A DNA stretch of 41,500 bases from assembly GCA_003214295.1 (NCBI GenBank), contig QCLV01000012.1:1-41500 (forward strand), read 5' to 3'. The notes beneath the pieces were generated by a model. It searched no databases. It saw only the letters and a program-made list of their open reading frames with translations, and was not told where the DNA came from. A program made the translations under genes and the position numbers. Below are positions 35,368-41,500 of this stretch, piece after piece. The stretch's first letter is position 1; each line of letters opens with the position of its first letter. This DNA comes from Prochlorococcus sp. AG-418-F08. GTDB taxonomy: Bacteria > Cyanobacteriota > Cyanobacteriia > PCC-6307 > Cyanobiaceae.

Positions 35368-35697
35368 ATGGATTTTAAAACTTATCAGAAAAAAGCTAGA
35401 GAAACTGCACAATATCCAGATTTAGGTTCAAATAATATTTATCCAACTCTTGGTTTAGTTGGAGAAGCTGGTGAGGTAGCAGAAAAAGTAAAAAAAGTTA
35501 TAAGAGATAAAAATGGAATATTTGATAACGAATCAAAAATAGGTATTAAAAAAGAGTTGGGAGATGTTTTGTGGTACATCTCAAATCTTTGTACTGAATT
35601 AAATTTCAATTTAGAGGATGTTGCTATACAAAATCTTGAAAAACTAAAATTAAGAGCGGCAAAAGGTATGATATCCGGTTCTGGAGACGATAGATAA
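35368..35697 (+). CDS. MazG-like nucleotide pyrophosphohydrolase
   Basis: A 109-residue single-domain MazG/dUTPase-2 superfamily protein that hydrolyses NTPs or dNTPs to monophosphates, likely for pool cleansing. The metal-binding acids are in GLVGEAGEVAEKV (Glu33, Glu36, Glu39) and KKELGDVLWYISNL (Glu63, Asp66), the ExxE...ExxD arrangement of the family. The start is ATG at 35368, 61 bp from divergent pyk. Its stop is 2 bp from the stop of yggT. Confidence 0.88.
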   Translation: MDFKTYQKKARETAQYPDLGSNNIYPTLGLVGEAGEVAEKVKKVIRDKNGIFDNESKIGIKKELGDVLWYISNLCTELNFNLEDVAIQNLEKLKLRAAKGMISGSGDDR

Positions 35698-35699
35698 AT

Positions 35700-35978
35700 T
35701 TAGCTATAACCTAAACTTGCATACTGGAGATTTGTAATTAAGTTTTGAACAACATTTAAAAGTAAAAAAGCTAATAATGATGAAATATCAAATCCACCTA
35801 TTGGAGGGATAATACCTCTAAAAATGTTTAAATAAGGATCTGTGATAGAAGTTAATGCAGATAAAACACTGTTACTCCAATCAATACCTGGAAACCACGT
35901 AAGTAAAATTCTTATTATCAATATAAACGAATAAATTGATAGAGTTTGGCCCAGAACTGCAAAAATCTCAGATAACAT
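35700..35978 (-). CDS. YggT/YlmG-family membrane protein
   Basis: A 92-residue protein with two hydrophobic regions: residues about 4-24 (ILRI LLTW region begins after it) and about 64-85. The family signature RILLTWFPGIDWSNSVLSAL, then ITDPYLNIFRGIIPPIGGFDISSLLAF, is clear. Cyanobacterial and plastid YlmG proteins have been linked to membrane and nucleoid organisation; the E. coli name is YggT. The start is ATG at 35978, 31 bp after scpB. Confidence 0.92.
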   Translation of the reverse strand: MLSEIFAVLGQTLSIYSFILIIRILLTWFPGIDWSNSVLSALTSITDPYLNIFRGIIPPIGGFDISSLLAFLLLNVVQNLITNLQYASLGYS

Positions 35979-36009
35979 TATCTTTTCGTAATTTAATACA
36001 TACTAACAT

Positions 36010-36465
36010 TTACTTATTATTGCTGCCTCCTATATTTGAGAGATATTCATTACTTACTGCAAAAGTTTGGAAAAACTTTTCTGATAATGATAACCAATAT
36101 GATCTACCATCTTTTTGCTTCCGTTTGACAATAAATTTCTTTTCTAATAATTCTTTAATATGATCATAGGCACCTGAACCTCTAAGAAGTATAAGATCCG
36201 ATTGCAGGATCTTTTTTTTGATCGCAATAGTTGCCAATGTCCTTAATTCAGATGTTTTCAAATCTGAAGGAAGTAAATCATCTACGAATTCATTAAGACT
36301 GGATTTTAGTTCGAGAGAGAAACTGTTATTAATTGAATTTAATTCAATAGCTGAGTTGGAATTAGAGTATTTATTTTTTAGTTCTTTAATTGCATCATTT
36401 ATTGAGTTGATATCAGAATTAGTAATTTCTGAAAGATCCTTTTTTGTTATTGGTCTGCCTTTCAA
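36010..36465 (-). CDS. scpB: Segregation and condensation protein B (N-terminus extends upstream)
   Basis: ScpB dimers bind the kleisin ScpA in the Smc-ScpAB condensin. Two winged helices are visible: GRPITKKDLSEI with the following helices, then SELRTLATIAIKKKILQSDLILLRGSGAYDHIKELLEKKFI and KRKQKDGRSYWLSLSEKFFQ. The given 5' limit is a TTG at 36463-36465, the first canonical start codon. The open frame continues upstream for about 30 codons (to about 36555) and encodes ISDIDLVTKVEAVLYLK, which is the conserved first helix of the family, so the true start is probably a non-canonical codon there. scpA is not in the window. Confidence 0.88.
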   Translation of the reverse strand: MKGRPITKKDLSEITNSDINSINDAIKELKNKYSNSNSAIELNSINNSFSLELKSSLNEFVDDLLPSDLKTSELRTLATIAIKKKILQSDLILLRGSGAYDHIKELLEKKFIVKRKQKDGRSYWLSLSEKFFQTFAVSNEYLSNIGGSNNK

Positions 36466-36576
36466 ATATAGAACAGCTTCAACTTTAGTAACTAGATCTA
36501 TATCAGATATTGGCGTGGTATTTAGATCAGATTGATTGATTTTAATTACCGAAATCTTCCCTAATTTACCTTAAAT

Positions 36577-38118
36577 TTAATCTGATGCACCAAGGAATAA
36601 TCTATATGTATCGTTTTGAGTTTCATCCCAGAATTTATAGCCTAGAATTCTTACAAATTTATTCCACTCTAAAATCTCATTTTTATCGATCAAAACTCCA
36701 ATAACAATTTTCCCTACATCAGCTCCATAATTTCTATAGTGAAATACGCTTATAGACCAATTAGATTTCATATTATTTAAGAAGTTTATTAATGCACCAG
36801 GCCTTTCAGGAAACTCAAATCTGTATAAAAGTTCAATAAAGTTTTTATATTCCATCTCTTTAAAATCTCTTGGTAATCTTCCACCTACCATATGTCTGAG
36901 ATGATTTTTAGATAATTCATCATCACTTATGTCAATAAATGAGTACTCAGAATTTCTAAATACATTTAATAGATTTTTTTTATCATCTAAACCATAGACT
37001 TGAACCCCTACAAAGATCTGTGCATTTTTTGCATTCGACATCCTATAGCTAAATTCAGTTAAATTTCTATTATCAAGTAACTTACAAAAATCAATTAGAC
37101 TACCAGCACGTTCAGGAATTTCAACAGCCATCATTACTTCTTTACACTCTCCAAGTTCTGCTCTTTCAGCTACAAATCTAAGCCTCTCAAAATTCATATT
37201 TGCACCACATGCAATCGCAACCATTTTTTTATTTGAATGATTCAAACTTAAAATATCTTTTTTCATTCCTGCTATTGATAAGGCACCTGCGGGCTCTAGT
37301 ATTGATCTAGTATCCTCAAAAACATCTTTTATAGCAGCACAGATTTCGTCAGTATTAACCCTAATCATCTTATCTATATATTTTCTACCAATATCAAAAG
37401 TATTTTTACCAATTTTTTTAACCGCCACTCCGTCTGCAAATTGACCTACAGAAGATAATTCCACAATTTTTTCTTCTTCCAATGATTTCGTCATGGCGTC
37501 AGCATCTTCTGGTTCCACACCAATTATTTTGACTTCGGGCCATATTTTTTTTACGTATAAGGATATTCCTGATATCAATCCCCCACCACCTACAGCAATA
37601 TAAATTGCATAAGGTTTTTCCTTAAGCTGCTGTTCAAGTTCTATAGCTATGGTCCCTTGTCCCGCTATTACTTCTGGATCATCAAAGGGATGAATAAAGC
37701 ATAAATTTCTTTCTTGGCTAATCCTTATTGCCTCTTTGTAAGTTTCATCATAGTTATCGCCATATAATATAACTTTTGCCTTTAAATTTTTTACTGCATT
37801 AACTTTTACTATAGGTGTGGTAATGGGCATTAATATGGTTGCCTGGCAATTTAACTTAAGGGCACTTAGTGCAACCCCTTGAGCATGATTACCAGCACTA
37901 GAAGTAATTACTCCCTGAGCAAGCTGGGAATTAGTGAGCTTACTCATTTTGTTATAAGCACCTCTTATTTTGAATGAAAATACATCCTGAAGATCTTCTC
38001 TTTTTAGAAAAACTTCATTATTAAGTGTATTACTTAAATTATGAGCTTTTTCTAGCGGTGTCTTTTTTGCAACTTCATAGACTTCAGCTTGAAGTATTTT
38101 TTCAAAATAATCATTCAT
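36577..38118 (-). CDS. ilvA: Threonine ammonia-lyase (biosynthetic threonine deaminase)
   Basis: IlvA deaminates threonine to 2-oxobutyrate, the first committed step to isoleucine. The 513 residues have the PLP Lys50 in FSFKIRGAYNKM, SSAGNHAQGVALSA near residue 74, the glycine loop AVGGGGLISGIS, and a C-terminal regulatory region with two ACT-like modules (VEIPERAGSLIDFCKLL near 330 and FEFPERPGALINFLNNM near 428), as in feedback-inhibited enzymes. The start is ATG at 38118. It is divergent from dxs and followed by scpB. Confidence 0.97.
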   Translation of the reverse strand: MNDYFEKILQAEVYEVAKKTPLEKAHNLSNTLNNEVFLKREDLQDVFSFKIRGAYNKMSKLTNSQLAQGVITSSAGNHAQGVALSALKLNCQATILMPITTPIVKVNAVKNLKAKVILYGDNYDETYKEAIRISQERNLCFIHPFDDPEVIAGQGTIAIELEQQLKEKPYAIYIAVGGGGLISGISLYVKKIWPEVKIIGVEPEDADAMTKSLEEEKIVELSSVGQFADGVAVKKIGKNTFDIGRKYIDKMIRVNTDEICAAIKDVFEDTRSILEPAGALSIAGMKKDILSLNHSNKKMVAIACGANMNFERLRFVAERAELGECKEVMMAVEIPERAGSLIDFCKLLDNRNLTEFSYRMSNAKNAQIFVGVQVYGLDDKKNLLNVFRNSEYSFIDISDDELSKNHLRHMVGGRLPRDFKEMEYKNFIELLYRFEFPERPGALINFLNNMKSNWSISVFHYRNYGADVGKIVIGVLIDKNEILEWNKFVRILGYKFWDETQNDTYRLFLGASD

Positions 38119-38234
38119 ATATATATTTCTAGCATTAATTATTAATCTAATAAAACATTACATGATCTATTTCAAAAAAAATACTCATTTTGCACCTCGG
38201 CGTTTTAGATTATATAGATACCAATTTTTGTTAA

Positions 38235-40124
38235 ATGCTTTTAAGTGAGTTAAGTCATCCAAATCAACTTCATGACTTAACAGTTTCACAATTAGAAGAA
38301 ATTGCTTGTCAAATTAGAGAAAGACATCTTCAGGTTGTATCTAATAGTGGAGGACATCTTGGTCCTGGATTAGGAGTAGTCGAGTTGACATTGGCTTTAT
38401 ATCAAACTCTTGATCTTGATATTGACAAAGTTGTTTGGGATGTAGGACATCAAGGTTACCCTCATAAATTAATTACAGGACGTTTCAGTCAATTTGATTC
38501 TCTAAGACAACAAAATGGGGTCGCTGGATATCTAAAAAGAAGTGAAAGTAAATTTGATCATTTTGGTGCTGGACATGCAAGTACTTCTATTTCTGCTGCT
38601 TTAGGAATGGCAATAGCAAGGGATAGAAAAGGTGAAAATTATAAATGTGTCGCTGTTATTGGAGATGGAGCACTAACTGGAGGAATGGCATTAGAAGCTA
38701 TAAATCATGCAGGTCACTTACCAAATACCCCTTTAGTTGTTGTATTGAACGATAATGACATGTCTATTTCACCTCCTGTTGGAGCCCTTTCATCTTACTT
38801 AAATAAGGTAAGAGTAAGTCCACCATTGCAATTTTTGTCCGATAGTGTTCAAGAAAGTGTAAAAAATATTCCCTTAATTGGTAAGGATATCCCAGAAGAA
38901 CTCAAAAATATTAAAGGAAGTGTTAGACGACTATCTGTGCCTAAGGTTGGAGCTGTTTTTGAAGAACTTGGATTTACATATATGGGTCCAATTGATGGTC
39001 ATGATATTGGCAACTTAATTAAGACCTTTAACGCTGCCCATAAACTTAAGAGACCTGTACTTGTTCATGTTGTTACAACAAAAGGAAAGGGTTACCCATA
39101 TGCAGAAGCCGATCAGGTTGGATACCATGCACAGTCTGCATTTGATCTTACAACTGGAAAATCTATTCCATCAAAGAAACCTAAACCTGTTAGTTATAGT
39201 AAGATATTTGGTCAAACCTTATTAAAAATATGTGAGCAAGATAGCAAAGTCGTTGGTATTACAGCTGCAATGGCTACAGGTACTGGTTTAGATATATTGC
39301 AAAAAAATATCCCTGATCAATATATCGATGTAGGAATAGCGGAACAACATGCAGTTACTCTTGCGGCAGGAATGTCTTGCGATGGCCTTAAACCTGTTGT
39401 AGCTATCTATAGTACTTTTCTTCAACGTGCTTTCGACCAATTAATTCATGATGTAGGAATACAAAATTTACCTGTATCTTTCGTACTTGATAGAGCTGGG
39501 ATAGTTGGAGCTGACGGTCCTACACACCAAGGTCAGTACGATATCAGTTATATGAGATCTATACCTAATTTTGTATTAATGGCTCCAAAGGATGAGTCAG
39601 AATTACAAAGAATGTTAATAACTTCAATAAATCATAATGGTCCTACAGCTCTAAGAATACCCAGAGGCTCTGGATTAGGAGTTGCAGTGATGGATGAGGG
39701 CTGGGAACCTTTAAAGATAGGCGAAGCTGAAATACTTGAAGAAGGAGAAGATATTTTAATTATTGCTTATGGTTCAATGGTCGCATCAGCAATCGAAACA
39801 GCAATGATCTTAAATAATATGAACATTAATGCATGCATTGTTAATGCAAGATTTGTTAAACCTCTCGATAAAAATCTTATTATGCCTTTAGCAAGTAGGA
39901 TTCAAAAAGTTGTAACAATGGAAGAAGGAACATTAATAGGTGGATTTGGTTCCGCAATAGTTGAATTATTTAACGATAATGAACTAAACATTCCTGTATA
40001 CAGAATAGGTATACCCGATATATTAGTTGATCATGCTTCACCTGATCAGAGTAAAGAAAAACTAGGACTTATGCCTGATCAGATGGCAGATAAAATTGTT
40101 AAGAAATTTAAGTTAGTTAATTAA
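38235..40124 (+). CDS. dxs: 1-deoxy-D-xylulose-5-phosphate synthase
   Basis: DXS joins pyruvate and glyceraldehyde 3-phosphate with thiamine diphosphate, the first and flux-controlling step of the MEP isoprenoid pathway. The 629 residues show the N-terminal [17 protein letters not shown], the Mg-ThDP motif [18 protein letters not shown] near residue 142, [15 protein letters not shown], the transketolase central domain with [14 protein letters not shown], and [15 protein letters not shown]. The start is ATG at 38235 after a 116-bp divergent spacer with AT-rich promoter-like sequence. It converges with psaK. Confidence 0.98.
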   Translation: MLLSELSHPNQLHDLTVSQLEEIACQIRERHLQVVSNSGGHLGPGLGVVELTLALYQTLDLDIDKVVWDVGHQGYPHKLITGRFSQFDSLRQQNGVAGYLKRSESKFDHFGAGHASTSISAALGMAIARDRKGENYKCVAVIGDGALTGGMALEAINHAGHLPNTPLVVVLNDNDMSISPPVGALSSYLNKVRVSPPLQFLSDSVQESVKNIPLIGKDIPEELKNIKGSVRRLSVPKVGAVFEELGFTYMGPIDGHDIGNLIKTFNAAHKLKRPVLVHVVTTKGKGYPYAEADQVGYHAQSAFDLTTGKSIPSKKPKPVSYSKIFGQTLLKICEQDSKVVGITAAMATGTGLDILQKNIPDQYIDVGIAEQHAVTLAAGMSCDGLKPVVAIYSTFLQRAFDQLIHDVGIQNLPVSFVLDRAGIVGADGPTHQGQYDISYMRSIPNFVLMAPKDESELQRMLITSINHNGPTALRIPRGSGLGVAVMDEGWEPLKIGEAEILEEGEDILIIAYGSMVASAIETAMILNNMNINACIVNARFVKPLDKNLIMPLASRIQKVVTMEEGTLIGGFGSAIVELFNDNELNIPVYRIGIPDILVDHASPDQSKEKLGLMPDQMADKIVKKFKLVN

Positions 40125-40132
40125 AAATTTAA

Positions 40133-40165
40133 TAAATAAATATTTAATAATTAAATAAATATTTA
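40133..40165. repeat. Tandem 14-bp AT repeat between convergent dxs and psaK
   Basis: TAAATAAATATTTA occurs at 40133-40146 and again at 40152-40165 with a 5-bp spacer. Each copy contains the self-complementary AAATATTT, so the two copies can also pair as a hairpin and could act as a weak bidirectional terminator. The second copy includes the psaK stop codon. Confidence 0.55.
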
Positions 40166-40423
40166 TAAAACACCTCGTGAGGCTAAACCTAAGATTGCTC
40201 CAATTCCGAAAATATGACCTAGGCAATTAGCACCTACAACTGATGCGTGACTTAAACCACCATAGAATTTTGAATTAGGTATTTCAAAACCTTCATTAGG
40301 TTTTCTTATTGTTGCTCTAGCAATTGCATAAGCAATAACATTACATGCAATCATTACGACGGCACACTTTGGAGACCAAGAAAAAGTTGCTGGATCTGCA
40401 GCTGCAAATAATGTAGTAAACAT
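40163..40423 (-). CDS. psaK: Photosystem I reaction center subunit PsaK
   Basis: PsaK is a two-helix peripheral PSI subunit at the rim of the PsaA side, binding chlorophyll and mediating antenna contacts. The 86 residues have a short N-terminal region (FTTLFAAADPATFSWSPK), helix 1 (VVMIACNVIAYAIARATI), a cytosolic loop with NEGFEIPNSKFYGGLSHASV, and helix 2 (GANCLGHIFGIGAILGLAS). The start is ATG at 40423. It is 66 bp after DUF3593. A TTTACAAT at 40484-40477 on the minus strand resembles half of an RpaB/HLR1 box upstream. Confidence 0.96.
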   Translation of the reverse strand: MFTTLFAAADPATFSWSPKCAVVMIACNVIAYAIARATIRKPNEGFEIPNSKFYGGLSHASVVGANCLGHIFGIGAILGLASRGVL

Positions 40424-40489
40424 AAAAAATCGTTATTTTTATATATTCTCTAATACTTTTACCTAAAAAACACAAAATTGTAAAAGGTC

Positions 40490-40825
40490 TTAAGAGTTGT
40501 TTACTTCTAAGCTATTTAACAACTTTATAAATCCAAACAAAATAACAAAATCACTTAGAGTTAGGAAGGATTCAGCAAAGCCATGCAGGAAATCAACCTC
40601 AACAAGTGTTTTGTCATAGTAATTTAGAGTGAAGATAGATACCAATATAGTTATGAATACGAATAAAACAGTTAAGGAAAATCCTGATTTTATAAAAATA
40701 TTAATAGACTTGATTTTATATAGGTAAAACAAAAATATTGCATATGGAATTATTGATATTGCGAACAATAATGTGTTATCAATTGCCCCTAATTTTTCTA
40801 TAAATCTAAAAATTAAATCATTCAT
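40490..40825 (-). CDS. DUF3593-family membrane protein
   Basis: A 111-residue protein with three hydrophobic helices: LLFAISIIPYAIFLFYLYKI, SGFSLTVLFVFITILVSIFTL and a C-terminal FLTLSDFVILFGFIKLL. The DFLHGFAESFLTLSD segment and FAISIIPY start match the cyanobacterial/plastid DUF3593 family, whose function is unknown. The ATG at 40825 overlaps the end of the DUF2499 gene by 8 bp. The two families are neighbours here and, as I recall, in other cyanobacteria and in fused plant proteins. Confidence 0.87.
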   Translation of the reverse strand: MNDLIFRFIEKLGAIDNTLLFAISIIPYAIFLFYLYKIKSINIFIKSGFSLTVLFVFITILVSIFTLNYYDKTLVEVDFLHGFAESFLTLSDFVILFGFIKLLNSLEVNNS

Positions 40826-41120
40826 AAGTTTCTTTTCCTTTAAAAATTATTATTGCAGCTAAGGCTAATGTTGAATTACCTATAAATGTAAATATTCCTT
40901 GAAGTGATACTAGACCGTAAAGATTTTCTTGGTTGTCATATATATGCCAGGTGATGGCACACATAGCACCTATTAAGTTTGGGACCATAGCGAGGCTTAA
41001 CCAAAAAAATAAATTATATTTTTTATATGTTGATATTTTGTTTATTACAAATATTGCAAAAATCCATTCTATTACTGATGAGATATGTATTAACCAAGTT
41101 CCAAATGATAATTCGTGCAA
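40818..41120 (-). CDS. DUF2499-family membrane protein
   Basis: A 100-residue protein with three helices and the DUF2499 pattern: LSFGTWLIHISSVIEWIFAI, LAMVPNLIGAMCAITWHIYDN, and LVSLQGIFTFIGNSTLALAA. Function unknown. The start is TTG at 41120; no ATG or GTG precedes the first helix in this frame. It follows the peroxiredoxin by 4 bp and overlaps DUF3593 by 8 bp, so the three are probably one transcript. The DUF2499-DUF3593 pairing suggests a shared membrane task. Confidence 0.88.
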   Translation of the reverse strand: MHELSFGTWLIHISSVIEWIFAIFVINKISTYKKYNLFFWLSLAMVPNLIGAMCAITWHIYDNQENLYGLVSLQGIFTFIGNSTLALAAIIIFKGKETYE

Positions 41121-41124
41121 AATT

Positions 41125-41500
41125 TTATATTTTTTTCTTTAGAACGTTGAGAACTTCTTTGGCATGATTTATAGGTAAAACACTTATCCATCTATAAGAA
41201 ATTTTCCCATCTGGAGAAATCAAAAAAGTATTTCTATCTGAGAATGGAGGAATCCAGGAACCATATTTATCACTAATAATTCCGTCAGGATCAGATAATA
41301 AAGTGTAGTTTATGGATTTCTGGCTGCAGAAACTTTCATGAGAATCTTGATTATCAGCGCTAATACCTACAATTTCGGCTTTATATTTTGAAAAATCTGT
41401 TTTTAATTCCGAAAAACCTTTAGCTTCAAGGGTGCAACCTGATGTAAAGTCTTTTGGATAAAAATACAAAACTAGCCACTGACCTTCAAAATCATTTAAT
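41125..41500 (-). CDS. bcp: PrxQ/BCP-type thiol peroxidase, C-terminal part
   Basis: This reduces hydrogen and lipid peroxides using thioredoxin. The frame runs off the window end, so about 30 N-terminal residues are missing; the visible part starts LNDFEGQWLVLYFYPKD. The peroxidatic Cys is in KDFTSGCTLEA. The usual resolving Cys five residues later is replaced by Lys. A second Cys lies exactly 36 residues on (ESFCSQKSI), the spacing of the alpha-3 type PrxQ of Xylella, so that is the likely partner. The rest (LLSDPDG, RNTFLISPDGKI) is typical. It leads DUF2499 and DUF3593. Confidence 0.93.
   Translation of the reverse strand, partial: LNDFEGQWLVLYFYPKDFTSGCTLEAKGFSELKTDFSKYKAEIVGISADNQDSHESFCSQKSINYTLLSDPDGIISDKYGSWIPPFSDRNTFLISPDGKISYRWISVLPINHAKEVLNVLKKKI

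Noticed and set aside
36466-36555. scpB as a broken pseudogene
   Set aside because: The frame is continuous with no stop between the conserved helix and the rest of the gene; only the start codon is unusual, so a non-canonical start explains it better than decay.
1-41500. CRISPR array, insertion sequence, prophage, tRNA or rRNA gene
   Set aside because: I saw no regularly spaced repeats, transposase or integrase motifs, tRNA cloverleaf or rRNA signature sequences, and gene content is syntenic-looking core throughout. An accessory defence system was looked for and not found.

Overview
The window is AT-rich chromosomal DNA from a marine picocyanobacterium, most likely a high-light-adapted Prochlorococcus. 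The evidence is oxygenic photosynthesis genes (psaK, psb28, gun4, pam68), several cyanobacteria-specific families of unknown function (DUF1816, DUF3082, DUF2499, DUF3593), very low GC, compact spacing, and a gene content that is otherwise core metabolism and information processing. I cannot assign a strain. Nothing indicates a genomic island, prophage, IS element, CRISPR array, rRNA or tRNA gene. No gene-free stretch exceeds 300 bases; the longest are about 213 bp (glnA/aminotransferase), 179 bp (DUF3082-pdhB, which itself holds a small ORF) and 148 bp (rlmB-DUF1816).

Layout. 1-5.9 kb, plus strand: the end of rlmB, a DUF1816 gene, gatA and an uninterrupted dnaE. 5.9-8.6 kb, minus strand: a tight run that reads EamA transporter, glycine-zipper exported protein, ruvA, rpsO, pam68. 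8.7-10.7 kb, plus: dnaG. 10.7-13.8 kb, minus: a LexA-box-associated umuD-umuC pair followed 8 bp later by an HExxH metalloprotease-like gene, preceded by rlmH and a low-complexity protein. 13.8-19.7 kb, plus: rsmA, ispE, DUF3082, a 31-codon membrane ORF, pdhB, secD, secF and a 60-codon membrane protein. 19.7-22.2 kb, minus: mnmH, psb28 and an AI-2E-type permease. 22.3-23.5 kb, plus: gun4 and an RsbW-like kinase. 23.4-26.3 kb, minus: glnA with an NtcA-type promoter and a strong terminator, a SAM methyltransferase and a small cyanobacterial protein. 26.5-29.8 kb: an alanine/serine-glyoxylate aminotransferase, tadA (opposite strand), a PLP decarboxylase and a 45-codon membrane ORF. 29.7-35.3 kb, minus: pyk, a MacB-like permease, bioY, lspA and a DUF697-type GTPase in one close-packed run. 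35.4-38.1 kb: a MazG-like gene (plus), then ilvA, scpB, yggT (minus). 38.2-40.1 kb, plus: dxs. 40.1-41.5 kb, minus: a PrxQ-type peroxiredoxin (cut by the window end), DUF2499, DUF3593, psaK.

The genes serve translation and RNA modification (rlmB, rlmH, rsmA, tadA, mnmH, gatA, rpsO), replication and repair (dnaE, dnaG, ruvA, umuDC, scpB), secretion (secD, secF, lspA), central and isoprenoid metabolism (pdhB, pyk, ilvA, dxs, ispE), nitrogen assimilation (glnA) and photosystem assembly (pam68, psb28, psaK, gun4). The points most worth a second look are the possible third gene of the umuDC operon, a LexA-type operator that abuts the umuD start codon, an scpB gene whose conserved N-terminus lies upstream of every canonical start codon, a fully formed NtcA class II promoter at glnA, two small hydrophobic ORFs of 31 and 45 codons, a glutamine synthetase with Phe in place of the adenylylated Tyr, and an intein-free dnaE with the split-intein junction intact.
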